In this document: positions 1 to 10,817 of the stretch, in pieces
Numbering within the stretch: the first letter of the stretch is position 1
Layout of the letters: every line of letters begins with the position of its first letter
Assembly: GCF_036711975.1 (NCBI RefSeq)
Contig: NC_091967.1
Span: 28,892,001-28,956,000, forward strand
Source of the DNA: Onthophagus taurus
Taxonomy: Eukaryota; Arthropoda; Insecta; Coleoptera; Scarabaeidae
DNA length: 64,000 nt
Direction: 5' to 3'
Translations under genes and position numbers: made by a program
The notes under the pieces: model-generated
What the model saw: only the letters and a program-made list of their open reading frames with translations
Told to the model about the DNA's origin: nothing
Database searches by the model: none

Positions 1-697
1 TTAATTGCTTTCTGCCTTCATCTTCTTCTTCAAGATTTATTTTCCCAAGTAACGCATAAAGAGTCGTTTTTAGTCGCGTTGCATATGAAGCCACACCTTC
101 TCCTATTGTAGGCAGTGTATTATTAAGGTCATACACCAAGATATATTCAGTCCTTTTGTCCCCCAAATTATGAATTAGGATGATTTTTAATTCTGGCCAT
201 GTTGTAGGTTTTTTATTCGCGTTCACCGCTTCTCTTGCATGACCGTCCAGTTTTCCTTTAAAAATCATTAACAGTTCTTTCGACATGTCTATGTCATTGA
301 CATCTCTTAAGTATTTTTTAATTAAAAATTCGCTCGCATCAACGTAACTTGTCAGGGTATTTTTGTCACCATTAAATATTGATATGAGATTTTGATGTAC
401 CAATTTAATTTGTCTTGCCATATTGGTTGATTTTTCGATCTCTTCGATTTCTTTTAAAAGGTGTTCACAGTTGAATATAGCATTTTGTTGATTTATGTTG
501 TCAATTTTGATTGATGGTATGGGATCGGTAAAAGGAAGCCAAAAATATGTACTTACATGAATAATCGAAAAGTTAAAATTTTCATTTTTCTCGTTTCCAA
601 AATAGTTTGTAGTCACTGGTAGGTTATTGAATTGTTGTCTCGAACTTAAAAACACCCCTGAGATTGTTAACACTCGCGTTTCACGAATTTCACGAAC
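1..697 (-). CDS. Ty3/gypsy Gag polyprotein, partial (runs off the left edge)
   Basis: A continuous minus-strand reading frame enters the window at base 1 and stays open back to a TGA at 698-700. The middle (about 420-50) reads as a retrotransposon Gag domain: a helix-rich stretch with FNGDKNTL, YVDASEFLIKKYL, FKGKLDGHAREAV and WPELKIIL, the pattern of 17.6/297-type gypsy capsid proteins. No ATG lies near the 5' end of the frame; the first in-frame Met is near 420, so the true start (or an upstream exon) is unresolved. It lies directly downstream, on the minus strand, of a primer-binding site and LTR, as Gag should. Nucleocapsid and pol would lie outside the window. The frame is intact over what is visible. 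Confidence 0.72.
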
Positions 698-727
698 TCA
701 CGTGCAACAATCCTACTGACTGCGCCA

Positions 728-1049
728 ATTAATTTTCCAGTCGGGAAATTAATGTTTTTAAAAAGTTTTATTTATTACAAAATTACAAGAAACTTAAAAA
801 TGTGAATAAAAATAATTGAATTGAATTAAAATTAACACAAACTAATTTTGTTGTTTCTTCTTTCTTCACTTAATTTCACAGAGTTCATGCTAGATTAACT
901 TCGGAACTTCGCGAGAGATTATTGTGGTGTCCGGCTGAGCATTCAGAGGTTGATGAAATAACTGCCTTCCAACTGATGCAGCTGCGTTTATATAATATTT
1001 CTTTATCTGCCTGCTGTGTCGACAATAATTACGGGGCTAGAATGGTCAA
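728..1049 (-). repeat. gypsy 5' LTR with adjacent primer-binding site
   Basis: On the minus strand this ~320-bp block carries a TATA box (TATATAA, about 987-994), an AATAAA-type polyadenylation signal near 765-772, and ends just before TGGCGCAGTCAGTAGGATTG (708-727). That 18-20 nt stretch matches the tRNA-Ser-type primer-binding sites of 17.6/297-group gypsy elements. The outer LTR boundary is approximate because the partner LTR is outside the window. Confidence 0.6.
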
Positions 1050-1376
1050 CACCATACATATTTCGCGATACCCTCTTGTATAGCTCTTGTATCCTCGGCG
1101 AATGTAAACGAGTTTTTCGGCAAACGGAAGCTTTTATCGCGGTCCATACGGATCAACTGTCGCAATGAACAACGTATTTCGTCGCAACCCAGACCAGTAG
1201 CAGTGATTCCGCGAACTTTCAACTCATAACGTAGCACTTCTACCGATCTCTAATGGTCCCTCCATATCTATACCGAATTTTACCAAAATTGTGTCTATAC
1301 CAACACGCTCGAACCGCAACGCATCGACAATTAATCAAAACAATAGACCCTACTTTCCGGTTTAAAGAAATTAAGC

Positions 1377-2686
1377 TCAACAAATCTGTATAGAAAGCTC
1401 CCGAAAATAAACAAAGGCTTTTCTTTTCGCGGCCCCACGTTGGGCGCCATTCCTATCAAGTCCGATGTCAGTTGTGTCTGCTGGGAGAAAAGCGACATCG
1501 GTGAATATGGGTGGGTCAGTTGGCCATATTCCTGTAACTTGGAAACCATTAATAGCAGTTTCATTGTTGCACTTTGAATAAAAGCTGATCCAAAAAGTGT
1601 TGAAGTTTGAAAAAGGGTTACGACTTTTCCTGGGTTGCTTCGTAACCATTTCCTCATTGCTGTAATAAACACTTAAAGGCTTCATAAAAGAAACATCGAG
1701 TGGCTGAAGTCTGTGAGAGCAATGTGGTGGTAGACATAGCAACGTAAGGCCACTCTCCCTCGCGTAATCTATAACCTGAAGGTTCTTAGTGTGTGTAGAG
1801 TGTGGCCATCTAATATAAGAAGAACCGGGAAGTCTTTTGATGCCTTAGAAAATTCTACAAATCTTCGAAACCATACAAAAAATAACTCAGCAGTCATCCA
1901 TCCAGTGTTGTGCACCTCTGCCCACCCTCCTGGTGGTAATCCCAATTCAAATTCTTTCTACCTTTTTTTTCGTGGAAAAATGAGCATCGGGGGCATGTAA
2001 ACTCCGTCTGCCGACATACAAATAAGGCAGGTTACAGTTTCGCCCCTTTCTGAAGATGTTAACGATCCGACTTGCCGTTTCCCTTTGGAAGCTATAAATT
2101 TTGAATGGTTTTTAGGGTTCACTGAAACACCCGTTTCATCGCAGTTAAATATTTTAGAAGCCGTTAGTTTGTGCTTGTCGATTAAATTCGTTAGCAACGA
2201 AAAAAACTTATCCACAGCTACTTTATTAAAGCCCATTGCTCTTGCACCAGATGTTTCTTCAGGTTTGCGAACAGATAAAGTAGGATGTCTGTTAAAGAAT
2301 CCACTAACATAATCTTGGCCTGCCATTCCATTTGGAAATTTATTACCAATGCCATTTCTGACGGCCAGTTGATAAGCTAAGTGACGCAACTCTTTAACTG
2401 TTAGACCAAATAACCTAGCCTCCATACTTTTTAAGTAATTAACGATCTCAAGTTCCTGCTCTTCCGTAAATATGTTTTTAAATTTTCCAGCCGTTTTATC
2501 AATCTTGTAGTCAGGATTTTCTTTTCTTTTTTTAACGTATCTTTCCAGTGTGGACTGGGCAACGTGAAATTGGTTTGAAGCCTTCAAATACCCCGATTGG
2601 CCAGTAATAACCGCCTCAACAGCATTGTTCATTGCCTCTGTAGACCATGATTGCCTATTTGTTTTTCTCTTATATACTCGAACCAT
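1377..2686 (-). pseudogene. pogo/Tigger-type (Tc1/mariner superfamily) transposase, frameshifted
   Basis: The 5' part (2686-1958, 242 aa) has an N-terminal helix-turn-helix of the Psq/CENP-B kind (WSTEAMNNAVEAVITGQSGY; SQFHVAQSTLERYV-like), a second DNA-binding helix region and the first catalytic aspartate in IFNCDETGVSV. The 3' part (about 1742-1377) continues the DDE core in another frame with CLPPHCSHRLQPLDVSF. Between 1957 and 1743 the frame is broken, so no single reading frame covers the protein; the piece carrying the second aspartate (DGHSTHTKN-like) is in this broken segment. I see no clear terminal inverted repeats. This is a dead copy; it may have been a cut-and-paste element or a domesticated pogo-like gene copy, with the former far more likely given the TE-rich context. 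Confidence 0.78.
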
Positions 2687-2729
2687 CTGAAGTCGGAAGA
2701 AATAGTATATTAAGTATCCAGAACAGATT

Positions 2730-3412
2730 TTATTAAGTATACAGATTTTTACTATTTATTTTCATAGCGTGGCCCAGCCTTGAAAATACATCAACTAGGG
2801 TAAGGTACGTCTAAGAATTTTTCTAAGTATCTTTATAGTATAAATAGTTCTTTCGTCGTCTCTCTTGAGATGTACTTCTAATGCAGTGTTTAGTCCTTGC
2901 ATCAGAATAAATTTATTCATTTTGTTATCTACAATAATATCCTAAATCTCGATGGTTTTTCTGGGCTCTACGATGTCAGTTGAGTGAATGGTACTCGAAA
3001 TTTCACTCTCGCTATCCTCAGGATCAATTGGTGGGTCGAAGTTCTTATCTATCTGTTTTGTTCCAATTCCTAAAGCGATTTTCTTTGCTTGTGGAAGGTA
3101 TTGGTGATTTGTCTTCCCCTATGATAGCTATTGACATTTCTTTTGCCATTTCTAACAATTCTTCATCATCTAATTTTATTGGATTACCATAGAGTCAGTT
3201 AATTTTTTCGGCATCATGTTCAGTTGGTCCAGTTTGATGCGAGAGAAGGCATCTGCTTTCTTATTTAATTTACCCTTTTTGTATTTCACAGCGAAGTCGA
3301 ACTCTTCCAATTTAATCTTCCACCTCATCAGTCGTGAGTTGGGTTCCTTTAGCGACCATAACCATACTAAAGGGTTGTGATCGTAAACGGCTACGGTATT
3401 GGTGGCGCTGCA
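2730..3412 (-). pseudogene. gypsy pol fragment: RNase H end, spacer and start of integrase core
   Basis: Read on the minus strand, 3410-3200 gives the RNase H C-terminus of gypsy ([43 protein letters not shown]). 3190-2820 matches the RNase H-integrase spacer also seen at 30598-31062, and 2810-2730 matches the integrase core seen at 10640-10700 (FSRLGHAME). The frame is interrupted several times and integrase is cut short. Together with the protease-RT piece at 5525-6425 it forms one gypsy pol, later split by the RAD54L2-like and Crypton-like insertions. Confidence 0.7.
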
Positions 3413-3645
3413 ACAATTAAATTAAATTATTTCGAACATTTGAGAAGAGGAGACAAGTTTTGAATAAATGGAAGTCAAACGGAGGAGTATTAATTATGAG
3501 CTACGAAATGTATAGAACCATCGTTACATGTGCCGATGACGATGACTTCAAGGTCTATTCCCGTCACTGCTTGGTCGATCCAGGACTAGACGTTATAATT
3601 TGCGACAATGGACATCGAATCGCGAATCGGAACTCTACTATTTTT
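3413..3645 (+). pseudogene. RAD54L2/ARIP4-like SNF2 fragment, copy 1, left half
   Basis: About 230 bases nearly identical to 7735-7990: NKWKSNGGVLIMSYEMYRTI, then DPGLDVIICDNGHRIANRN. In the SNF2 helicase family this is the segment from motif Ib to the DEGH Walker B box; here the box reads DNGH. The copy is broken after 3645 by a Crypton-like element and resumes at 5281. It has no usable start and no complete domain. Confidence 0.7.
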
Positions 3646-5277
3646 TTGCACGATCGGACTATTTTGTTTATTTACGAGTAGTGTTTCTATAACGGTAAGT
3701 TGATTTTACTGGTTGCTACGGCTAAAACGACGGTAGGTAATATACTTACCGTTCTAGAACGGTAAGTATAATAAATAAAATTTCAAATAAAAATATAATT
3801 TATTTGAAATTAAATGTACAGTTATTACAGCTAGAAATAGAAATTGAAATATTGCTTTTTTCGGTATTTGTATCAACAGAAAATGTCCGTGATGTAGAAG
3901 CACAAGCTGACGATTGTAGTATATTATCAGAAACGCTGCAAGGTGATTCATTATCATCATGTAGAATCTTTTCTGCAAATTGATTTTTGTTTTGAAGAGA
4001 ATCTTCAACATAACTTTCAGCCACAGTCGAAGATTTCCAACCTCCATGTCTTTTTAGTCCTAAAACGTCTACACCTTTATTGGCTAATAATGTGGCTGAA
4101 GTACGTCGAAACGAGTGACCTGTGTAATTAACTGCATTTTCCAATTTTAAGTATTCAGCCATTTTCGATGATAAAGCTCCAATAGTACCTTTACCGACTA
4201 CCTGATTTTTACATTTCCCATTCCGATAATTTAGGAATAAATGCAACGACTTTGCATTGTTTGGCCGCAGTTTAATATATTTCCGAACAATTCTCAAATA
4301 ATTAATTTTTTCGTTTTTTTTATTTATGACAGTAAATGTGCGCTGAATATTGGTTTTTGTATTTGAAATGGTTATAATAATAAAAGATTCACGATCTTCT
4401 ATATCTTTAATAGTCATTTTATATAACTCTTCTCTGCGACATGCTCCCGCTACTCCTAATATCATTGCTACCTAAAAAAATACATTGTCGGAAATATATA
4501 CTCATATTTTTACAAGTAATCTAAATTTACCTTATGGATTAAAAACAATTCGTCTAGTGCTTCAATTAAAAATTTAAACATTTCATCCTTGGTAAAAACA
4601 CTAGCTTTTTTAGGTTTGTACCCAACATTTTTTCTTTTTAGAAAGGCAATTAATGTTGAAAACTTGGATATATTAATGGATTCGTGTAAAAAAATTGTCG
4701 CTTTCAACATTGAGTATTCGGCCCATAAACTACCTGCAGCTTTTAATTTTCCGTTTCTTTCGACCAAATATGCCAACAAGATTTTTTCACTCGTATTTTT
4801 ATTCTTTACTCCACACCATTTTTTGAAAATTTGGTACGTCATTTCATAACGTTCCCTAGATTTTTCGGGAATTATTGCCGAACGTCCAATGTTCCAAGCT
4901 TTTTCTATATCATCACCATTTTCACTCTCAGAATCACTCAATTTGGTTATATAGTAATATATATTATAATTTATATAATTTATATTATATTAAGTTTTAA
5001 TATTATTGTAAGCACTGTTTACAATACAATTTCACAAATCACACAATTTGTTTTTTTTGTAAATAAAACCAGGGCAACAGAATTAATTCAAATTTTTTAC
5101 CTACTTTATAAATCATTACATATGTCAACATATTTTAGTAAATTAATTATTATTTATATTCATTTCGATCGTGCAAAAAATGTTATAACCATCACGAACG
5201 GTAAGTAATTTACCGGTTTCCGACACGTTGTCGTAAACCGGTAAATTGTACTTACCGTTCTGGATACTTAATATACT
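3646..5277 (-). mobile_element. Crypton-like tyrosine-recombinase element
   Basis: About 1.63 kb of sequence interrupts a RAD54L2-like fragment: the flanks (ends near 3645 and 5281) are contiguous in the second copy at 7985-7992. The only gene is a tyrosine recombinase with no reverse transcriptase, as in Cryptons. Both ends carry a ~63-bp hairpin: 3691-3753 and 5196-5260, each starting AACGGTAAGT and ending ACTTACCGTT. The left one is followed by a 30-bp perfect palindrome (3741-3770). TTGCACGATCG (3651-3661) is repeated inverted at 5165-5175. Exact termini are inferred from the broken host copy. Confidence 0.62.
3800..4941 (-). CDS. tyrosine recombinase (Crypton-like), two exons
   Basis: Exon 1 (4941-4531) encodes an N-terminal SAM-like/core-binding region (RYEMTYQIFKKWCG, LLAYLVERN). 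Exon 2 (4471-3800) holds the catalytic domain: the first arginine in GACRREELYKM, the HxxR box in YTGHSFRRTSATLL, a His/Trp pair in RHGGWKSS and a candidate nucleophilic tyrosine in AESYVEDS. A 59-nt intron (4472-4530, GTAAAT...TTTAG) joins the exons in phase 0; read through, stops would follow within a few codons. No ATG is visible at the 5' end of exon 1, so the start may lie in an unseen exon. The C-terminal ~60 residues are Ser/Asn-rich. All catalytic residues are present, so recombinase activity is plausible. The protein would cut and rejoin the palindromic ends of its own element. Confidence 0.72.
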
Positions 5278-5280
5278 ATT

Positions 5281-5525
5281 CAGGTATTGGGTGACGTTCG
5301 AATCAGGAAGCGAATTGTCATAAGCGACAAACCGCATGAAAGAAATCGAGCAGATTACTTGTGGAAACAGAATAAAATAATCGTTTAGGTGTCATGGTGC
5401 AGTAGAAGATAAAAATTCCATGCGATGTAATGAACTCCCCTTGCATATATAAATTGATCTGTATAATTGATCTGAGCCTATGATCGAATTTATCAGACTA
5501 GAATTTCTATCCGATTTTAACGATA
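5281..5525 (+). pseudogene. RAD54L2/ARIP4-like SNF2 fragment, copy 1, right half
   Basis: Continues copy 1 after the Crypton-like insertion: GTATTGGGTGACGTTCGAA and following bases match 7992-8110, with small deletions, then a tail (5390-5520) that matches the 3' flank of copy 2 (8130-8285). A deletion removes the WPMIELPRPEYLP-coding part. Non-coding in effect. Confidence 0.6.
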
Positions 5526-6425
5526 TGCACGGGCACGGACCATGGCGAAATGCTTTCTTGGACTATATCTTGATTTTAGTAATTCAGTCACTTGTCGCTT
5601 AATTTCTTTACGCATTTCCAGGGGTTGCCTGTATCTTTTTACAAAAACTGGTTCTTGATTCTTCATATTGAGTGTGTTTTTTTTCTGTGCGTGAAGGTAA
5701 GTTTCTGGCCTTCGGTATGAAACAGATTTTTATACTTTGTAAGTAACACTTTTAGTGCAGCTTCTTCTTCTAAGTTAAACTGTTTCTGCTATAAATAAGC
5801 TTTAATACTTTCTTTTTGCATTTGCGCCAGTCGATCGGGTTTGATATTACAGTATCCCATAATTGTACATTTCTTCAAATTCCTTTATAGGTGTAACATT
5901 GATGTTATGGGTTTGTTCGTACGTTGTTATAGTTTCTTCTGTCATATTATTTATAAGATAAAGGTTGTTCCGTTAGACACCTTTACCAAAGTAGCTGGTG
6001 ATAAAATTTGTTGTTGTTCATTTGGAAGTTTTACTACGGATTGTAGTAATATCATTTACTTGATATTGGATTATTTTGGATTCTCTAGGAAATAATTTTA
6101 TTTCTCCTATCTGAGTATACTAGGGGATAATTACTCTAAGTGTCGTTTGTGTTTCGTTTTCGGTATCCACACGTGCCTTTAGAGATTTCATTACGTCCAT
6201 TCCTAATCATATCGTAAGTGTTTGAGAAATTGATGCAATAAAATATATATTCGTTATTCTGTTCCTGGAAAATGTCCGAAAGTATGACCTAGAGAGCTCT
6301 TGTGCCTTGTTTGATACCATGGGGCGTTTGAATGCAAAATGGATCTTCTATTGCATAATCTTCGCACATTGAATGATAAATGTGTTCATTTACTAAGCTT
6401 TTAGACGACCCTGTATCAATAAGTC
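5525..6425 (-). pseudogene. gypsy protease and reverse transcriptase fragment
   Basis: On the minus strand 6425-6290 reads LIDTGSSKSLVNEHIYHSM, an aspartic protease active-site loop (DTGSS), and 5680-5530 reads the RT entry region (EPVFVKRYRQPLEMRKEIKRQ). The frame between them is broken by stops and deletions. It is the 5' part of the same gypsy pol as 2730-3412. At 6424 it abuts a BEL/Pao Gag fragment, a fusion of two unrelated retroelements. Confidence 0.65.
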
Positions 6426-6860
6426 AAATTCGTATATCAAATTCGGGTAAATTTATAATCGGTAATCGCACGTTTCTAAGTTCAGGACTTAATTGAGTTG
6501 TCGTTATATCATTAAGTTGTTCGCAAGGCGCTGGAGTACTTGTCACAAGAGTTTGACGCAACCTTTGAGCCTTAACAATTACATCATAGTAATCGGTTTC
6601 AAAATTAAATCGTTCTCGCTCGTTTTCTGATTCATCGTCAAAAATATCTTCAATACGCGATTGAACTTCTTGAAATTGATGGTACAATTGTTCGTTGATT
6701 TTCAGACGCGAATCGATCGCAAAAACGTCGCCCGATATGTCAAAATTATCCAAAAACGTGTTAAATCTCGTAATCGTAGCCTTAAGCGTGCCAGGCTTGC
6801 GAATTTGCTTGACACATTATGAGTAACGAGGACTCATAATGTGTCAGACAGTTACAATAC
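6424..6860 (-). pseudogene. BEL/Pao Gag N-terminal fragment
   Basis: The minus-strand frame from about 6830 reads KPGTLKATITRFNTFLDNFD and on to RLPIINLPEFD (near 6440), the start and the DUF1759-type conserved box of BEL/Pao Gag proteins. It is cut at 6424, where gypsy protease sequence follows. Upstream (about 7015-7036) TCCGGCTCGAAGGACCA is the BEL-type primer-binding region, also present beside the LTR of the element at 37189-41831. Confidence 0.68.
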
Positions 6861-7432
6861 CAGAAGAAAAAAAAGGGAGAAAACAAAGGAAAAAGGAAAA
6901 ACCAAGGGAACCGACCTGCCGTAAAATGCTACTGCTTCCGTTGATAACGTCAGCCTTCTTGTCACGCCTTGTTCGTTGAATTTGGAACCAAGATCGTCTT
7001 CCAATCCTATACCATTCCAAATCCGGCTCGAAGGACCATTATGTTTTTGTCAGGAACCAAAAATTGTTTATGAATGAAAACTTTATTATTATTTCGTTAC
7101 AATACGATGTTATACTAAACAATGCGCTTCTGTCGAATGTTAACAACTCTACTGTGAATTTTATTTTATTAGCGCCGGTAACTCGAATCTTCACTACGTA
7201 CATTCTAGCAACTGTATAATTAACAATCCAACAAACAATCATTATAATAAATCGGACAATTAATTTTCCTTCTATATTAAGGATTACCTCAATCGGCTTT
7301 GTTTCTGTCATTTCGATAATATTGTAATTACCCAATTATTTCGTTAATTTTCAATATTGATTAAAATTTTGTTTCAGAATTTTTCATAATTATTAAAATA
7401 CTTAAAAATATTTAAAAAAATATATTTTTCAG
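6861..7432. other. BEL/Pao 5' untranslated remnant, then unassigned AT-rich sequence
   Basis: 6861-7045 is a BEL-type leader and primer-binding region on the minus strand. 7046-7432 is AT-rich; a 98-codon minus-strand frame there has no recognisable domain and I do not call it a gene. Confidence 0.4.
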
Positions 7433-8128
7433 CAAAATACTGAAAACACTGATGATATTAACATCCCCCCAACCATTGTAGCGCAGCTGCTCAGGAGACA
7501 GGTAATGGGCGTAAACGTTCTCTGCGAAAATATTGTTAGGAATGGGTTAGGTTGCATCTTAGCCCATTCTGTAGGACCAAATGGAAAAAAACTTCAAACA
7601 ATTGCTTTCTCCGATATTTACTTAAGAAGATCCCGTCGGCACACTATTTTGTGTGTTGTTCCCGCTCGTACTCTGCTAGCTTGGAAGACGGAATACCTTA
7701 AGTGGTGTTCCACCGTAAACGGCAACGGTATTGGTGGCGCTGCAAGTATTCACATTTTAAACGCAGCAAAATTATTTCGAACATTTGAGAAGAGGAGACA
7801 AGTTGTGAATAAATGGAAGTCAAACGGGGGAGTATTAATTATGAGCTACGAAATGTATAGAACCATCGTAATATGTGCCGATGACGATGACTTCAAGATC
7901 TATGCCCGTCACTGCTTGGTCGATCCAGGACCAGACGTTATAATTTGCGACAATGGACACCGAATCGCGAATCGAAACTCTACTATTTTTAAGGTATTGG
8001 GTGACGTTCGAACCAAGAAGCGAATTGTTCTAAGCGACAAACCGCCTGAAAGAAATCGGGCAGATTACTGGCCTATGATCGAACTTCCCAGACCAGAATA
8101 TCTACCCGATTTTGTGGAAACAGAATAA
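7433..8128 (+). pseudogene. RAD54L2/ARIP4-like SNF2 ATPase fragment, copy 2, catalytically decayed
   Basis: An open frame follows a splice-acceptor-like TTTTTCAG at 7425-7432 and runs to a stop at 8126-8128. It aligns by eye to the N-terminal lobe of ARIP4/RAD54L2 helicases: GCILAHS (motif I region), RHTILCVVPARTLLAW (motif Ia), GGVLIMSYEMYRT (motif Ib), PDVIICDNGHRIAN (motif II), KKRIVLSDKPP (motif III). The P-loop reads AHSVGPNGKK instead of the family's MGLGKT and the Walker B box reads DNGH instead of DEGH, so ATP hydrolysis is not expected. The C-terminal lobe is absent. It is either a pseudogene piece or a short derived gene; the partial duplicates at 3413-5525 and 8130-8285 favour a TE-spread gene fragment. 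Confidence 0.68.
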
Positions 8129-9360
8129 AAGAATCATTTAGGTGTCATGGTGCAGTAGAAGATAAAAATTCCATGCGATGTATTGAACTCCCCTTTTATA
8201 TATAAATTGATCTGTATAATGATCTTCAGCCTATGATCGAATTTATCAGTCTAGAATTTCTATCCGATTTTGTGGAAACTGAATGAAAAAGGACCATTTA
8301 AGCACTTTTAATCATGTATAATTATAAAAAAAAACCTTTTTTAACATTTTCTATATAACATTTTCTATATAATCAAAATTTTGAATGATGTTACGCTTGT
8401 TCAATGTTATCAGTCAGAAAAGATTAACAATACACCCAGTTCCGAAGAGTTCGTGTAAAACACTTCATTGTATATACGATCAAATGCAAGTCGATTTCGG
8501 ACCTAATACAATAATGTAAAGGGAGAAATGAAAATTTATAGAAAACAAACTAAATAATAAAAAAAATTCATTTGATGTTTTGAAACTACTTCAAACTTTG
8601 CGAAATAATCTGAAGTACTTGCATATAATTTATAAAAAAAAATAAAAAAATTTATTCTTTGTCATTGCCTAATAACAAACACTACAAAGTTTTTGCGGAC
8701 ATTTTTTAGCTGCCAATTCACTGGAAGATTCTGTTTCGCCTTTAATTTTGTAGTTATGAAGAGCGGCTCGATCTAGGATTTGAATTTTAATATCCAAAGA
8801 TGACATTGCGTAAAGGCCATCGAAGATTAGAAGAAAAACCTTACCGCAATGGTTTTTGTTCAATTTATTAAAATTTTCTACTTTCGTCATCAAAATCAAA
8901 GTAAAGAATTTTTCACGTCTAATACTAAACTATAAATGGAAACAAAACGTTTTTAGCATAATATTGGGAATCCCCCACTATGGTATTGAAAATTGAAGCC
9001 TTTTTTGTCAGAGTAGTGTTACATAAAAAAAAATCGTGAACATCAGAACTGGGTGTACGTGAAAAGAAACGTTAATTAAAAGCAAAAACTTAAATGTATC
9101 CTTTAAAATTTATAATTACTGTGTTTATTTAATATTTGTCTTTTCTACACAAATCTACAATCTGAGTTTTCCTGACGATGTCCGCTAACAAAAGGCTGTC
9201 ATCAATAAACGCAAGTTATTTTATTTATTAACCGTCTTTAGTCAATTACTAATTTCTTGTTGATTCTTGATCACCATAAACTAAAGCGTTTTTTCCTACT
9301 ATGTACACATTATGAGGTCGAAAGTGGTGATTCAACAAAACATGACAATGTTATGCAGAA
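8129..9360. other. no gene supported
   Basis: 8129-8285 is a degenerate tail that repeats 5390-5520. The rest is AT-rich. A 76-codon minus-strand frame at 8669-8899, ending KCPQKLCSVCY, has no family I recognise and no supporting context. Confidence 0.4.
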
Positions 9361-10565
9361 GTGTCGTCCATACTTAAAACCTACAATTGGCTGAACAATA
9401 TGGCTGAACATATTATATTTGCGTTAGCTAATCAACACATTAATGATGACTTGCAGAATGTTGTTGAGATCTCTCGCAGGCATGGCCTTAAAATTAACTC
9501 CATGAAAACTGAACTGGTTTTATTCTCAACTCAGAAATATCGTGATTCAATTAAGTCTAGCCTTGATGTTTGTGTTGGTGACGTGAGGGTACCCTTTGCA
9601 GCGTCGGCAAAGACTTTGGGCCTGATTATTGACGAAAAGCTGAGATTTATTGATCATATAAATAAATGTACTCAGAGAGCTTACGCTAATTTGCCGTCAA
9701 TATATAGCAACAGAAAGTTTTTAAACAAAAAATTAAAACTATGCTTTGTAATGCTTTGGTTCTTTCCCATTTCAACTTCTGCGATGTCGTGTATTCTCCC
9801 TTTATTACAGCGCTTACAGCTCAAAGAATACAACGAGTGCAAAATTCTTGTTTGAGGCTGATTTTTGGTGTTCGGCGTCGCCAACATATAAGTCATAAGT
9901 TGCGGGAGGTAAATTGGTTAAATATGACGCAGCGACGAGCTCTGCATTCGGCGTGTTTATATTTTACAATACTAAAAACTGAAAAGCCACCGTATCTATA
10001 TAGAAAAATAGTATTTCGATCAGACGTACACACAATAAATGTCCGTTTTAAAGGTACACTAACTCTTCCTGTACACTCGCTTGAATTTTTTAAAAGTTCG
10101 TTTACGTATCAGATTACAACAGTTATTAACAGTCTCCCGATAGATATCAGAAGTTGTAATACAATAAGGTCATTCAAAAATAAATTATTTGTTCATTTAT
10201 TTAGTACATAATTTGATTTACGATAATATAGCAGCCGTCGCCGTGACATCGCTGAGTTTAAACATTAGAGGGTGTGCAAGGTTCTCACTACGGATGGCAG
10301 TATTATTTGCTGTTTCTTTTTCTTTTGAATTATTGTTTTATATTATTATGTTTTGGTTGTATTATTATTATTTTTTGGTATTATTTTCGTTATTATATTA
10401 CGTATCTGTTTTTTTTTCTCGCTCTCTTAAGGTTAAGTTGAAAATCAGTATTATACTGAACTTCGCCTTTTCGTTCATCTTTTTATATGCATAAAATATA
10501 ATTTGTATAATGTATATAGGTGTAAGTGAACGAATAAAGTCATTTATTATTATTATTATATACCT
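9361..10565 (+). mobile_element. 5'-truncated non-LTR retrotransposon (3' end of RT ORF and 3' UTR)
   Basis: 9361-9740 and 9741-10211 together encode the C-terminal part of a non-LTR reverse transcriptase: a region with HGLKINSMKTELVLFS and KTLGLIIDEKLRFIDHI, then VLSHFNFCDVVYSPF, RVQNSCLRLIFGVRR and a terminal LPIDIRSCNTIRSFKNKL. The reading frame shifts once near 9745. A ~300-bp 3' UTR follows and ends in a short (ATT)n tail at about 10543-10560, as in jockey-like elements. It sits inside the gypsy integrase sequence that also hosts Polinton A. Confidence 0.75.
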
Positions 10566-10817
10566 GTGTCACTACAGATCTCCTCAGGAACACCGTAATA
10601 TGAGAAGTATGTGATTAGAGCATCCAAGATGTCTGATGGCTTTTTACTATTTATTTCCATAGCGTGGCCCAGCCTTGAAAATGCATCAACTAGAGTAAGG
10701 TACTTCTGGTGGCCGACTGAGAAAGCGTCTATGAATATTTTTCTGAAAGGTGCATCCGGTGTTTCCGTTATAGGTAGCGGCGGTGATTCTGGTATTCTAT
10801 TATCTTTATTCCTGCTC
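10566..10817 (-). pseudogene. gypsy integrase core fragment (insertion target of Polinton A)
   Basis: Minus strand: FRKIFIDAFSVGHQKYLTLV, FSRLGHAMEI, ILDALITYFSYYGVPEEICSD. This is the first half of a gypsy rve core with the first two catalytic aspartates. The N-terminal zinc-binding part continues on the far side of Polinton A at 30394-30600. The CTGCTC at 10812-10817 is the target site duplicated by A. Confidence 0.78.
10812..10817. repeat. target site duplication of element A, left copy
   Basis: CTGCTC, repeated at 30388-30393 immediately outside the right TIR. The flanks rejoin within one gypsy integrase gene. Confidence 0.93.
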
